The notes beneath the pieces are model-generated. The model was given only the letters and a program-made list of their open reading frames with translations. It did no database searches and was not told where the DNA came from. 64,000 bases of DNA from Mesostigma viride (lineage: Eukaryota; Streptophyta; Mesostigmatophyceae; Mesostigmatales; Mesostigmataceae): the NCBI GenBank assembly GCA_009746045.1, contig RPFO01000774.1:501970-565969 (forward strand), read 5' to 3'. Shown here one piece after another: positions 12,366 to 34,737 of this stretch. The translations under genes and the position numbers were made by a program. Numbering within the stretch: the first letter of the stretch is position 1; each line of letters starts with the position of its first letter.

Positions 12366-12929
12366 CTGGAAGAACTCATTGTCACTGGTGTGGGAATAAA
12401 GCAGGGGGGTGCTCTTGCCAAGCAAAGGCCGTCACCCGGGACAGTGAACCCACGTTGGGGTACTGTAGCATCAACAGCGCCCAGCATCGCCTGTAATAAA
12501 GCTCCCAATCAAGTATCTACGGGACGATTGTGGTTGATTTGTATTTTTAGACGTGCGAGACATGATGCCATTCTTCTCCTCAAAAGTGACCGTAATGAGG
12601 CCATTGCATATACAGGCGGTACTCATAATTGGCAGGTCCAGGACTTCACTCAACTAAACGCCTCGGCTGTGACAATGACAGGAGCATGAACACACGCGAG
12701 AAATTGCTGGTATTGGCAGCATTTGCGGCGAAATGGGATCTGCCACTGGCCACATGCTAATTTGTTGTAATGTTGGCGGGTACAACATCGGTAATTATTT
12801 TTGGCGAAATCATGGAGGAAATGATTTATCGGCACGGCATCAGGCATGGCAGTACTTATGAACGTCTGACGCCGGCGACGTCTGCTTAAAGTCTGCCACG
12901 GACCTCTCGGCTGGCTGTCAATCACGTCT

Positions 12930-13562
12930 CATATCCCACTGCTGTCAGTCCGTCAGCTTCGCACGACGGGTATACGTACATTATCGAGTACGGGGAATTG
13001 TTGATCAGTTTTTAGTGACGGTCGCAGTATATACGCCTTTACATTGTAAGAAATCCGCCCCTTAAAGTATATAGGATCGTAGATTGCCACTTACACGTTA
13101 CCGACTGCAGCAGGCATCTCGTCGCCCATCGGTCGTGGCTGCATCGTGAAAAGAAGAGCCCAGCCAGGCCCAGCATGAACCTACCATTACTTCAAACTTT
13201 TTAATTGAGAATTTGGGAAGGCTACAGAGGTCCTCGGGGGCCCGGATCTCTTTGTCTCTTTTTCCTTCTCTTCTTCTTCTTCTCCTTTTTCTTTCCCCCT
13301 TTCTGTGTCACTCGTTGGCCGGAAAACCCGCGTCCCTTGTTGGCCGGGAAACCCCTCTGATATCTTCTTGAGACCGGTTTTCTTGAAACGGAAGCAACGT
13401 GCGACCGGTCTTCCTCAGTCCCGAGTCATTTGCCTCTTCTACTCTTTTTCTGAGTCCGGAATCATTTGTCTCTCGTTTATCGTCCTTGTACTTTCTCCGC
13501 CTGCTTTTCTCTCAAATCCGGCATCCAAGAATCCTTCCTCTCCTGCCCTGTCATAGTTAACG
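12930..13562. promoter_or_regulatory. Presumed intergenic promoter region and PTB 5' leader
   Basis: Lies between the divergent oxygenase and PTB genes. 13240-13310 is strongly pyrimidine-rich on the PTB sense strand (runs of CTTCTTCTTCTTCTCC). An in-frame TAG at 13554-13556 sits three codons before the PTB ATG, supporting that start. No TATA-like element could be assigned with confidence. The missing oxygenase 5' exon(s) may also be in 12366-13400. Confidence 0.4.
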
Positions 13563-25342
<11,780 letters not shown>

Positions 25343-25610
25343 GAAGCTTTTGGATGCTCCTGTTCAATAGCTGGCAGCGTGTCATTCTATCTACTTTGTT
25401 CCACGGCACAAGCTCCTTGCCTCTGGGGTGTTACCCCTGCCCCTTTGGGCAGACTGTGAAGCCAACGCTTGTTCAGCTCAGGCATGTCATGTACCTTTGC
25501 CCTCCATGGTGCAGACTCGTGGTTCCATGCGCACTACTGGCCGGCCTTGGCTCTTCGGCGCTTAGTCGATTGAATCAGTCTGCTGTATGGACATCCCATT
25601 ACAAGTAAGG

Positions 25611-25710
25611 AAGTACTTGCGTGTCATGTGCATGGGCATGCCGTGGAGTACTATGCTAATCTCATTAGAAAATAATAAGACGGAAGTTTTAAATATCGTC
25701 TGCATCGTTA
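25611..25710 (-). mobile_element. LINE family D 3' end
   Basis: Minus strand. The last ~100 bp of family D, including the AGTACT/CGTGGCATG hairpin, with a short TTAC-type tail at 25603-25620. It is heavily 5' truncated and lies 270 bp beyond the PTB stop codon, so it may sit inside or just past the PTB 3' UTR. Confidence 0.65.
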
Positions 25711-25765
25711 AATTAAATTAAATTAAATTATAACATGCCTCCGTTGGGAGATCATGTAGCACATA
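25711..25765 (-). mobile_element. LINE family C 3' end
   Basis: Minus strand. The TTAAATTAAATT tail, then TTATAACATGCCTCCG and the GGGAGATCATG hairpin. It is only ~50 bp, directly joined to the neighbouring family D and E-type ends. Confidence 0.6.
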
Positions 25766-27175
25766 TTAATTAATTAATTAATTAAACTCGTGCTCCCGTT
25801 GGGGAGTCACGGAGCACCGAAGTGCTTTTAATCCCTGTGTGTGCACTACAGGAGAAAGGGCAGAGACCCCCAGTCTCCTTCATGCCAAAGGCATGCCACA
25901 GCTGCAATCGGGCGCGGCTAGCTAAAAGGACAGGCTAACGATCCGGCAAACTGTGGGTGCAATAAGACCCATGTGAGCATATCATAGCAAGGAGCGTGGG
26001 CAAGTAATCTGAACATAGCCAGGGCGTAGCATGGCTGTACTAGGACTAGGCTATGGCTGGTTGTGTACCGTGCGTTGGCGGCACGTGACTAGGTGTGTTG
26101 GCACAGCTAGGCAACATTCTAGGCATGGCTGCCTTAGCGGCAGTGACGCCAATGGTTACAAGCTAGGGCTATTGCTATTCTAGCCCGCTGGGGGCGTCCA
26201 CATCTTGTGGTTGATCATCAGGTCCCCGCCCCTCCAGTACACCTTGGGCTTCTGGGGGTCCTGCTTATGGCGGAGGTATTCCGGCCACAGGTCGCGTCGC
26301 TGCTGTTGCTGAGCGGGGGTGAGGTCGTCATCCAGCGTCCAGGTGAGGTCGTGCAACCGCTTGCGACGAGAGAGGAACCGCTGCTTATCCTCAGGGGAGG
26401 AGAAGGTGAGTAGGACTGGTGGGGGAGCCGCCTTGTCCCGTGAGTGGGGAAGGCGGTGGCACCCACGCAGTTCTACCTCACCTACCAGGCCCATGAGGGT
26501 AAGAAGCTGGTTCTTGAGCTCGTCAGCAAGAGAGGTTGACGTCTCACCTGGCTTCTGGGGGAAGCGACGTAGCACCACTCGGCACTCGCGGCGAGCGCGA
26601 TCGGTGACCTCCCGTTGCTGGGCCTGGCGGTGGTCCTCCAGCTCCTGGAGCTTTGTGGCGATGGCGTCGGTGGTGGAGGCGGTCGCTGACCGCAGCAGGT
26701 CCGCGTAGGAGAGCGGCGGGAGGTCGCCAGCATCCTGCCGGGGTGGCTGGGATGCAATGGTGGCCGTCTGCTCCGCTATCTTGGGGACCTGTGTGGCCAG
26801 GGCCTCGGTGTGGGCGGTGATGGCCTCAAGCTTCTTCAGGAGCACGCCACACTTGCCCTCCACCTGGTTAAGGCGAGAGACAAGTGCCGCATGCGTTTCC
26901 GAAGCTTGTGCCGCGGTGTGCAGCGTCGTGAACTGGGGCTGGAGCTTGTGGACGACCTTGGTTTCCACGTTGGAGACCCGGGCCTCGACCGTGTTGAGCG
27001 TGGTGTTCAGCGATGTCAGCTGCTCGGCCAGCGGCCAGGTCACGTGCTCCTCCAGCACTGCGCGGATGTCATCCTTGCAGAGGGAGGAAGCCGAGGGGGC
27101 TGCCGGCTGTGCGGGGGCTGGGGTGCGGAGCGTGCGGGTGATGTCGATGAGGCGGAGCTGGAAATGGCTGGTCAA
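25766..27175 (-). mobile_element. ORF1-only LINE element with family E-type 3' end
   Basis: Minus strand. An open ORF1-like frame (26180-27175) is followed directly by ~390 bp of 3' UTR ending in AAGCACTTCGGTGCTCCGTG, the ACTCCCCAACGGGAG hairpin and a (TTAA)n tail at 25766-25785. No endonuclease or reverse transcriptase lies between them. The 3' UTR end matches 33020-33140. This resembles the ORF1-only 'half-LINE' arrangement known in mammals (HAL1), but whether it derives from internal deletion or is a mobilised family cannot be told from one copy. Confidence 0.65.
26180..27175 (-). CDS. LINE ORF1p-like protein (coiled coil + RNA-binding C-terminus), 5' truncated
   Basis: The open frame of 331 codons has no ATG at its beginning (it opens with TTG), so the true N-terminus is lost or upstream. 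Residues ~45-190 have heptad-like spacing and look coiled-coil. The C-terminal third has CRVVLRRFPQK, then ELRGCHRLPHS, then PPPVLLTFSSPEDKQRFLSR and DDDLTPAQQQQRRDLWPEYL. This is the layout of L1-type ORF1 proteins, where the C-terminal half packs an RRM and a CTD that bind LINE RNA. The frame is intact over almost 1 kb, unlike most LINE remnants here, which suggests youth or selection. A C-terminal fragment of the same protein is at 2062-2270. Confidence 0.75.
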   Translation of the reverse strand: MTSHFQLRLIDITRTLRTPAPAQPAAPSASSLCKDDIRAVLEEHVTWPLAEQLTSLNTTLNTVEARVSNVETKVVHKLQPQFTTLHTAAQASETHAALVSRLNQVEGKCGVLLKKLEAITAHTEALATQVPKIAEQTATIASQPPRQDAGDLPPLSYADLLRSATASTTDAIATKLQELEDHRQAQQREVTDRARRECRVVLRRFPQKPGETSTSLADELKNQLLTLMGLVGEVELRGCHRLPHSRDKAAPPPVLLTFSSPEDKQRFLSRRKRLHDLTWTLDDDLTPAQQQQRRDLWPEYLRHKQDPQKPKVYWRGGDLMINHKMWTPPAG

Positions 27176-27185
27176 GATAGCACAT

Positions 27186-27478
27186 ATTCCATGATGGATG
27201 GGTGGAGTGGAGGAAGCCGCGTAATCGAGCTAACCTAACTCTAAGCTATCTAGTCTAGAAAATCCTAACTACACTATTCGTTGATCGAAACGCCTCCTCC
27301 TCTTGGGGGGAGGTGGCTTGCCCAGTGCCCACAGGCCGGGGCTGGCGTGTCAGCCTTGACAATCTTCTGCCACAGCGTCTTGTCCTGCATGCATGCAGTC
27401 CAAAGGAGGGAGAGAGAGTGGATGCGGTGTTCAAACTGGGCTGGGACCACTAGGTCGGCCAGCAACATTTGGGTGTAG
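27186..27478 (-). mobile_element. LINE family C C-terminus and partial 3' UTR
   Basis: Minus strand. The open end MLLADLVVPAQFEHRIHSL continues through a Pro-rich segment, then the 3' UTR to GGAATATGTGCTA, where it joins the ORF1 element at about 27186 without its hairpin or tail. It was truncated by the neighbouring insertion. Confidence 0.65.
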
Positions 27479-27584
27479 TTAATTAATTAATTATCAACAT
27501 CACTCCGTTGGGAACTCGTAGATGTATCTTCCCCCCCATGACAGGCTCCCCCTTCGCTGGGCATAGCTTGAAGATCATGGGGAT

Positions 27585-27835
27585 GCAAGTGCCCTGGTGC
27601 ACCTAGAGCAAGGGTCCTTTACATCCCCACCCTTGCAGGAAGTAGCTTAGGATGTATGATAGGCCATATGCCCCCCTCTCAAGGGCTGTGTGCTACATAT
27701 ACTCCCAACGGAGTTATGTTATAATTCCATAGCCCTGAGAAGGGGCATATGGCTTTTTATACATTCTAGGCTACTTCATGCAAGGGTGGGAATGTAAGCT
27801 ACCCCTGCTCTAGGTGCACCAGGGCACCCGCACCC
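27585..27835. repeat. Long imperfect inverted repeat (foldback)
   Basis: The left arm (about 27591-27690, starting CCCTGGTGCACCTAGAGCA) and the right arm (about 27727-27831, ending CTCTAGGTGCACCAGGG) are reverse complements with scattered differences. They are separated by ~40 bp containing the family C-type CTCCCAACGGAG hairpin. It may be two copies of one short element inserted tail to tail. A related single copy is at 53690-53760. Confidence 0.7.
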
Positions 27836-27879
27836 TCATGGTCTATGGGTGTAGTTCATGGCATATTAATTTCCCTACC

Positions 27880-28535
27880 CTTTTAGGAGTGTTCAATTGG
27901 GGCCAGGCCAGGTCAAAATATGCAGCCCTGGTTGGCCGAGCCGCTGGGGGCCGGCCAGACCAAGGGCGGTGTCGACCTGGCTGGTGCCAGCAAGATGTCC
28001 TACAAATGCTATCCTACGCTGCATGCCTAATCTCGTCCGAAAATACGAGGCATACCCTGATACAAAGGCTCTAATGACCTACGCTTGGAAAACCCTACGT
28101 TCAGGACCTGTCGGAGCATCCTGTAAACCGTGCCGTCTAGCTTAGCTGCCAGTGTTTCCGTGAGTGACCACGCCTCGGCGCCATACCAGCCTGAGCACCG
28201 TGAGGATGAGGACCCTGAAGAGCATGCGCTTGCGGTGCTCGCCCAGGCCCTTGGAGCGCCAGTAGGTGTTGAGCGAACGAAGCCTAGCCCAGGCCAGGCC
28301 GATGCGGATGTCCACATCGTCGGCGGTGTCAGGGAGAATGCTCCCCAACAGTTTGAAGCGATCGCGGAACGGGACCTCCGTCCCGTCGAGCAGGCGCGGC
28401 AGTGGTGGGAGACTGGAGGCCCGAATCACCATCGCCTCAGTTTTGACACTAATCTCCAACCCCACGGCCCTCGCCTCCAGGCCCATACAGTCCAGCCAGG
28501 TCTGAATGTGCTCGGGGCGCGCAATGAGGGTGGTG
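27880..28535 (-). pseudogene. LINE family C reverse transcriptase fragment
   Basis: Minus strand. It begins at the DTTLI residues just after the YADD catalytic box and runs through HIQTWLDCMGLEARAVGLEI, FKLLGSILPDTADDVD, RIGLAWARLRSL and KRMLFRVLILTVL. It then breaks frame (LAAKLDGTVYRMLRQVL continues in another frame) and ends near the C-terminal module. The (CTTA)n tail of another LINE abuts exactly at the catalytic motif. Confidence 0.75.
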
Positions 28536-28536
28536 T

Positions 28537-28660
<124 letters not shown>

Positions 28661-29047
28661 CTTGCGTGTCATGCGCAAAGGCATGCCACGGAGTACTATG
28701 CTAATCTCATTAGAAAAAAAATTACACAAAAGTTTAAACAAATATCGTCTGCATCATCCCCCACCAACCGTTAAGCACTAGATGGGGATGTAATCCTCAT
28801 CCGAGCTGTCTTCTACTGTAATGGCAGACGAGGCGGTAGTGTAGCGGCTATTATCCTCAGGACCAATAACCTCCACCTGCGGACTTCTACCCTGGCTAGC
28901 AACGGGCCGCGGGGCCCGTGGGGAGAAAACAGGAGCATACCCCTCGGGAAGGTGCTTATCGCAGATGGCAGCCCATTTCTCCTTGTCAATCATGCGGGCG
29001 CGGAGTAGGCGGATAGTCCCAGTTCTAAGCCAGGGCTGCATCTTCAA
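28661..29047 (-). mobile_element. LINE family D C-terminus and 3' UTR
   Basis: Minus strand. It codes for LRTGTIRLLRARMIDKEKWA, then a Pro/Arg-rich linker, then a Ser/Thr segment ending SSDEDYIPI-stop, followed by ~130 bp of 3' UTR and the AGTACTCCGTGGCATGCC hairpin. This is the cleanest example of the family D 3' end in the window. Confidence 0.7.
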
Positions 29048-29089
29048 GCAGTTGCGTCACATCAGTAGGTCCGGGTCGCGCCGCGCCGG

Positions 29090-30440
29090 TGCCTGGCGCG
29101 CGCAAGTTTGCCAGTGGACGTTGCGATGGGACAAGGGGACCCTGCCATCGGAGGAGGAGGTGTCTACCTCAGTGGTTGGCCCGTCTTAAGCCCCCCGGCA
29201 GGGCCCACATCGGTATTCACCTGGTCTGTGCGGGCAAGATGGCCGGCAAAGAGGAGGCGGCGGTGTCGGACGGTATGGGTGACAAGAGGGAGCTCGCAGT
29301 AGAGCTCGGCCCGGGTGCGGCGTTCTTGGTAGCGGACGCCGAGGATATGACGGAGCATTCGAGTGTTTTGATGAGTAGTGTAGTTAGGATTTTCTAGATA
29401 GCTTAGAGTTGGGATAGTTCGATCACGCGGCTTCCTCCACCCCATCCATCATGGAATATGTGCTACATGACCCCCCCACGGAGGCATGTTATAATTTAAT
29501 TTAATTTTTTTAATTCGAGTGACGGTGCCGTCAAGCTGCTGGCTCAGCGCCTGGTCCAGGGTCCACGCCTCGCAGCCATAAAGGAGGATGCTGAGGTCGA
29601 CAAGGGCCTTGAACAGAATGCGCTTGCGTCGCTCACTCAGGTAGCGACAGGTCCAGAACCTGTCGAGGCGGCGGAGGGCCGCCCAGGCCTGGCCAATGCG
29701 GGTGTTGATGTCGTCGGCCGTGGAGGGAAGCCAGCTGCCAAGGAGCTTGAAGCGAGTCGTGCGAGCTAGTGGTGTCGTCCGTGCATATAAATCAGGTCAG
29801 CCAGGCGGTAACCCGTGCTAACCCCGCCGTGCTCGCGCTCGTTATAATTAAGGATGGACATCCAAGCCTGGCTCGAACCCCTTAAGAGCAGTAAAGCGCG
29901 CACGTGCCCGGCGCATGACGTACGTGATCCACTGACGACAATAATGACACAGGTATGGGGACAGGACGTACACAACCTTGCCACACCCCGTGGTGAAGGG
30001 GCCGGAATGGTGGGATGGTGCCTAGTTCCGCAGTCCGCACTTACTGCCTGTGAGCCCTCATACAGTCGACGAATGGCAGCAATATAAACGCTGGTGGCAC
30101 CCGATCCAGAGCTAGGATGGCCCAAAGAGCCTCCCAGAGGACCGTGTCAAAGGCCTTGATATAGTCGACAAAAATGAAGACCAGCGGCAAACTGTCAGGG
30201 CAAAGGCGACGCACCTCCTCCATCAACCGACGCGCGACAAACACAGCCATGACAGTGTTACGACCACGACAGAAACCCATCAGTGAGACTCACCCAGGTG
30301 TGGGTCCAGCGCGGCGCGGAGCCGGTGCAGCATCATGCGCATGAAGACCTTAAGCGCGGCGCTCTGGAGGCAGACACCCCGATAGTTACCGGGGTCAGCA
30401 GCAGAGCCCTAAGTTCTTGTACAGCATGACGTGGATGGCC
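29090..30440 (-). pseudogene. LINE family F reverse transcriptase remnant
   Basis: Minus strand. The RT fragment has GFCRGRNTVMAVFVARRLME, then VDYIKAFDTVLWEALW, then MLRHILGVRYQERRTRAELY and LLFAGHLARTDQVNTDVGP at the end. The frame is broken several times. A 147-bp family C insertion (29366-29512) interrupts it. It is related to, but clearly diverged from, families C and E. Confidence 0.75.
29366..29512 (+). mobile_element. 5'-truncated LINE family C insertion with 9-bp target duplication
   Basis: Only the last codons, 3' UTR, hairpin and TTAATTTAATTT tail of family C, in the plus orientation. It is flanked by ATTCGAGTG at 29357-29365 and 29513-29521, a direct repeat of the interrupted family F sequence. 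This fixes both ends of a family C retrotransposition event. Confidence 0.85.
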
Positions 30441-30479
30441 GTCTGCCACTCAGCACGCCTGCATCACTCAGCAGGTCTG

Positions 30480-30755
30480 CATCATGCCCCAACCATATAG
30501 TCACTAGGGGGGGAAATAACCCCCATCGCTAGCTGCCCTCTACTGTAATGCGCAGATCGACGAGGCGGTAGTGTAGCGGCTATCCTCAGGGGTGTGCACA
30601 ATAACCTCCACCTACAGAAGTACTTCTACCCTGTATTCTAGCAAGTGACCGCGGGGCCCTTGCCCCTTGGGGAGAAAACAGGAGCATGCATGCCCCTCAG
30701 GAAGGTGCTTATCGCAGACGGCAGCCCATCTCTCCTTGTCTATCATGCCGGCTTC
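30480..30755 (-). mobile_element. LINE family D C-terminal fragment
   Basis: Minus strand. Same segment as 28770-29040 (acidic end, then Pro/Arg linker, then the GEKWAA-like region), with several insertions that break frame. Its 5' side meets a plus-strand family C fragment at 30756. Confidence 0.55.
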
Positions 30756-31044
30756 CGTTCAAGGACTGCCATGCAGAGCAAGAAGCGGTGGCAGAAGATC
30801 AGTGTACCCAGGCTCACACGCCACTGGCCCCTGTGGGCAGGCCACCCCCCCCCAAGAGGAAGGGGCGTTTTGCTGAGTAGTGTAGGTAGGATTTCATAGA
30901 TAGACTAGATAGCTTCGAGTTAGGTTAGTTCGATTACGCGGCTTCCTCCACCTCCACCCCCCAAGGAATATGTGCTACATGATCTCCTTACGGAGGCATG
31001 TTATTAAAAAAAAATTAAATTAAATTATAACATGCCTCCGTGGG
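30756..31044 (+). mobile_element. LINE family C 3' end, with opposed family C tail
   Basis: Plus strand. C-terminal codons (SKKRWQKI, then the Pro-rich stop), 3' UTR, hairpin CTCCTTACGGAG and CATGTTATT. It is followed by A/T tail sequence and, at 31017-31044, an oppositely oriented family C hairpin end. Two copies therefore meet tail to tail. Confidence 0.6.
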
Positions 31045-31059
31045 GAGATTAATTAATTA

Positions 31060-31290
31060 ATTAATCTAGTTAATAAGCACGTGACTGCGTCACGTGGGTG
31101 CCAATACAGAGTAAAGGAACCTTCAACCCTATATACACAGTGAGAAGGAGCGAGGGCGCCCTAGCTTCGATCTCACTGCCGCAGGTGGGCAGGCCACAGA
31201 GCGCTCTAGCTCTCCACGGCATGGTGCCGGGGCGCAACACTGTGGGTGCAATACAACCAGTGCAATACCATAGGTAGGCTGACGCATAGC
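31060..31290 (-). mobile_element. LINE/SINE family G 3' end
   Basis: Minus strand. Inverted copy of 6085-6345, with the CACGTGACTGCGTCACGTG hairpin at 31079-31098 and a TTAA-type tail on its left. No coding content. Confidence 0.5.
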
Positions 31291-31436
31291 TTATGGGGAG
31301 ATCATGTAGCACATATTCCATGATGGATGTTATGATGCATGTTATAGTTTAAGTTAATTTAATTAATCATGCCGGCGTGGAGTACAGATAATCCCAGAAG
31401 CCGGCCCCGCATCTTCAAGCATTGATTGTGTCATAT

Positions 31437-31470
31437 AATTAATTAATTAATTAATTAATTAATTAATTAG
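31437..31470 (-). repeat. (TTAA)n tail of LINE family E copy B
   Basis: About eight TAAT/TTAA units directly adjoining the conserved CTCGTGCTCCCGTTGGGGAG end; it is the 3' tail of the element at 31471-32967. Confidence 0.75.
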
Positions 31471-32967
31471 ACTCGTGCTCCCGTTGGGGAGTCACGGAGC
31501 ATTAACCCCGATGGATCGGATGGATGGGTGCACACATTCCTACCGGTCTAATCTATCTACATTGGCTACATACTACATCTATCTAACAACATTCTAACTA
31601 CATCATCTATCTAGGCAGCCGCACGCTGCCCTAGGGGGAGCTATCTAGCGTGCCTCCCGCGGGATTGCACACGCGGGCGCTTCCCCACTGGGGGGGGCTC
31701 GATCGTTGTCCTCTATGACCTGGGCCCACTTGGCCTTGTCCATCATCTTCTTCCAAATCACGGAGAGGCCTAGGCCCCCCATGTCCTCTACTAGCTGTTC
31801 TTTGAAGGTGCGGGCCTTGCGGCGTCTAACATCACTGGGCCCAGCCCACGTCAGGAGGTGCCGGCCAGGCTGGGCTGGTCGCAGTCCTGCGGGGGGCCAC
31901 GTGAGGTGTCTACCTGGTTGGTGCGAGCTAGGTGCCCTACTAGCTGCAGGCGGCGTTGCTTAATGGTGCTGGTGATATAGGGCATGCCCTGGTACAGGTC
32001 CTCATTGCGGACATGAGCAGCATATCCTACTCTGAAAATGGAACGCAGCATGCTGGTGACCGCGCCGTCCAGCTTGCGGGCCAGGTCGGCGGTGAGGGTC
32101 CACGTCTCGGCGCCATACGTGAGAACAGGAAGGACGAGGACCTTGAACAGGTCCTGTTTCTCGATCTTGCCCAGGGGCTTGCGCCATAGGGCCCGGTACT
32201 GGCGTAAAGCGTGCCAGGCGAGGGAGATGCGGTGGTCCACATCCACCTCGCAGCTAGGGAGCAGGCTGCCCAGCAGCTTAACGCGGTCCCGATACAGGAC
32301 TCGAGAGCCGTCTAGGAGATAGAGGGGCGGCGCTGGGTTGGTGAGCCCAACCGCCAGGGCCTCTGTCTTCTTGCTGACCTCAAGCCCCACTGCACGGGCC
32401 TCGAGAGCCAGGCAGTCAAGCCATGTCTGCACGTGCTCAGTGTCCTCAAAGAGGGTGGTGTCGTCTGCGTAAATGATGTCTGCTAGCCGAATCTCCGTGT
32501 CCGCACCGCCATGCCAGAATTTGTTAGCACCCTGCACTCCTGGTTCCCTGCCCACGATGCGGGCACTGAAATCGCTTGCGCGCCTGAATCATTACGTATT
32601 CGACAACAATAATGAACAGGTAGGGCGACAGCACGCAGCCCTGCCACACACCCTTCTGTAGAGGGCATGGGGGCGTGGTCCCGTAAGAAGTGCGCACCGA
32701 AGTGGTGGACCCTTCATACAGGTTGCGGATGACAGCAATCAGGGGGCGGGGGATCCGGAACAACTCGAGGATGTCCCAAAGCGCAGGCCAGAAAACCGAA
32801 TCGAAGGCTTTGATGAAGTCCACCAGCACAAGGTGCAAAGGGGACTCACCAGGCTGAAGGCGTTGCAGTTCCTCCACCAGTCGGCGAGTAGCGAAGAGCG
32901 CCTGTACTGTGTTGCGACCTGAACGGAAGCCGTGCTGAGTCTCGCTGAGGTGACCGTCCAGGGCCGT
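31471..32967 (-). pseudogene. LINE family E copy B (reverse transcriptase to 3' end)
   Basis: Minus strand. The best preserved LINE in the window. Frame 1 (32524-32877) has VDFIKAFDSVFWPALWDIL, LIAVIRNLYEGSTTSVRTSY and LQKGVWQGCVLSPYLF. After one frameshift near 32560, frame 2 (31851-32555) has LADIIYADDTTLF (YADD), the thumb VGLEVSKKTEALAVGLT, and then YGAETWTLTADLARKLDGAV to HLARTNQVDTS. The 3' end carries DKAKWAQVIED-type codons and a hairpin. It lacks the 5' endonuclease. It provides the empty site for the TTAA transposon found in copy A. Confidence 0.85.
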
Positions 32968-33145
32968 GTGTCATATAGGCCTCATATTGCCACGAGCCAC
33001 AAGCCACGAGGTAGCCATGGCTGATGAGCTTTGGCATGAAGGAGACTGGGGGTCTCTGCCCTTTCTCCTGTAGTGCACACACAGGGATTAAAAGCACTTC
33101 GGTGCTCCGTGACTCCCCAACGGGAGCACGAGTTTAAATAATTAA
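32968..33145 (+). mobile_element. Family E-type 3' UTR end, plus orientation
   Basis: Contains GGCATGAAGGAGACTGGGGG, the AAGCACTTCGGTGC hairpin and the CTCCGTGACTCCCC end with a TTAAATAATTAATTAA tail. It matches the end of the ORF1-only element at 25786-25900 and lies head to head with copy B. Confidence 0.6.
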
Positions 33146-34229
33146 TTAATGGCTGATGGCGGAGCTCATAATTCTTTCACGTTTCAAACGAATTTGGTGC
33201 CCGGGGCACCGAAATCCGCGGATGTGAATATCACAATCGCTTCGTGTTTCTAAGACGAACACGCTGATATAATGTTCCGAAGCTAGCTAGTTGCGCAATA
33301 TATGGCGAGCAAACGCTCCTCCGTCCGCGCAACCCAGCCTGGCGGCTGCGCTAAGCCATGAAAATCGGTCTGCAGCTCCAATTGCAGCTTTGCCCTCAGG
33401 TCCGGCAGGCAGCGCTAACAACACATGATTATACACCATGATTATGGGCACCTAGCTGATCTTCTTGCACAATCAACGCAGTATAAGCCATCAACATCCA
33501 AACCTCACGATATATATGCACGGCTTGACGACGTATGCTGCACCTAAATACTGCACAACTGCAACCTAGTGCTATCAAGGAGACAACCAGCGCAGGCCAG
33601 AAATCGGGAGAATCCGGACCATGCCGGTAGCTCGAGCCTGCCGTTATTGTGTGACCCGCGTGTTCGAGTCGTTCAGGATGGTGAAGATGAATGGTGATGG
33701 AAATGTGTAGCCTTGTGCATTGAAATTATGGCTGGCTTACGTGTAGAGCGACTATTACGCGTTCCAGCCGGTCCACGACCAGCTGTTTGTAGAGCTTGTG
33801 CCAAGGGGCAGCACCGAACAGATGTGGGTGACGTTGCAAAAAACATCGGACTTGACGGAGCGTACATGTAATGTCTCGGTCATAGTCTTTGACCAACAAA
33901 CGATGCAAGAGTTCAACAAGAGTCGTGATGAAATCGACACAATAAGAACAAAGACGGGGAAAACGATGTAACTGACTAAGAACATGTTTTGCTGTGTGGG
34001 AAAGGAGACTGTGAATATCAGGGTAACGAATAAAAGGAATTTGCTGGTATTTAGGATCCTTGCGCTTATCACATAGACAGCCGTATGCCAGCCCTGCTAG
34101 TTGTTATGGGTAATGTTAAGATCGAGGTAATTGCAATTAGTATCCTCCGACGTGAGCTTTAATGTGAGGGACGCTTGCGGATAGATGCCAGGCAGACCAG
34201 CGGTGATATACGAATGGGTTGTGAAATTA
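33146..34229. other. Intergenic, no gene recognised apart from the dispersed repeat
   Basis: Contains the repeat at 33573-33752. A hydrophobic minus-strand frame of 105 codons at 33755-34072 has no recognisable family and no supported splice context, so it is not called. Confidence 0.4.
33573..33752 (+). repeat. Dispersed repeat, inverted partner at 42925-43101
   Basis: About 180 bp, from TATCAAGGAGACAACCAGCG to GGCTTACGTGTAGAGCGAC, reappear inverted inside DLST intron 1 with moderate divergence. No ORF is conserved between copies. Likely a short non-autonomous element or a segmental copy. Confidence 0.7.
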
Positions 34230-34556
34230 AAATTAAATTAAATTATAACATGCCTCCGTTGGGAGATCATGTAGCACATATTCCTTGATCATGGATGGGT
34301 GGAGTGGAGCCGCGTAATCGAACTAACGGCTAACTCTAAGCTATCTAGTCTAGAAAATCCTAACTACACTACTCATCAAAACGCCTCCTCCGCTTGGGGG
34401 GAGGTGGCTTGCCCACAGGGGCTGGCGTGTGAGCCTTGACAATCTTCTGCCACCGCGTCTTTTTCTGCATGGCAGTCCAAAGAAGGGAGAGAGAGTGGAT
34501 ATGCGGTGTTCAAACTGGGCTGGGACCACTAGGTCGTCCAGCAACATCTGGATGTA
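34230..34556 (-). mobile_element. LINE family C C-terminus and 3' end
   Basis: Minus strand. An open MLLDDLVVPAQFEHRIST continues to a Pro/Gly-rich C-terminus, then the complete 3' UTR, hairpin and (TTAAATT) tail at 34230-34245. Confidence 0.7.
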
Positions 34557-34737
34557 GTTCGTGACATGTTTTCCTACCCTTTTGGGAATGCCCTTGGGGC
34601 CAGGTTTGCGAAATCAGGGTGCTAGTGCTATGGCTGACATGCAAGCAACGTCGAGTCGGATGGCGGTCTTAGAGAGGCTGGGCAGACGTCGGTAGAAATT
34701 TAAGTGGAAAACTGGCAGAAACTAGGTAGAAACAGGC

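Noticed and set aside
26319-27238. Plus-strand frames of 129-145 codons
   Set aside because: Antisense to the ORF1-like protein; GC-rich codon use leaves them open.
33755-34072. Hydrophobic 105-codon minus-strand frame that could be a membrane protein
   Set aside because: The start is unsupported, no family is recognised, it is AT-rich and there is no splice context; too weak to call.
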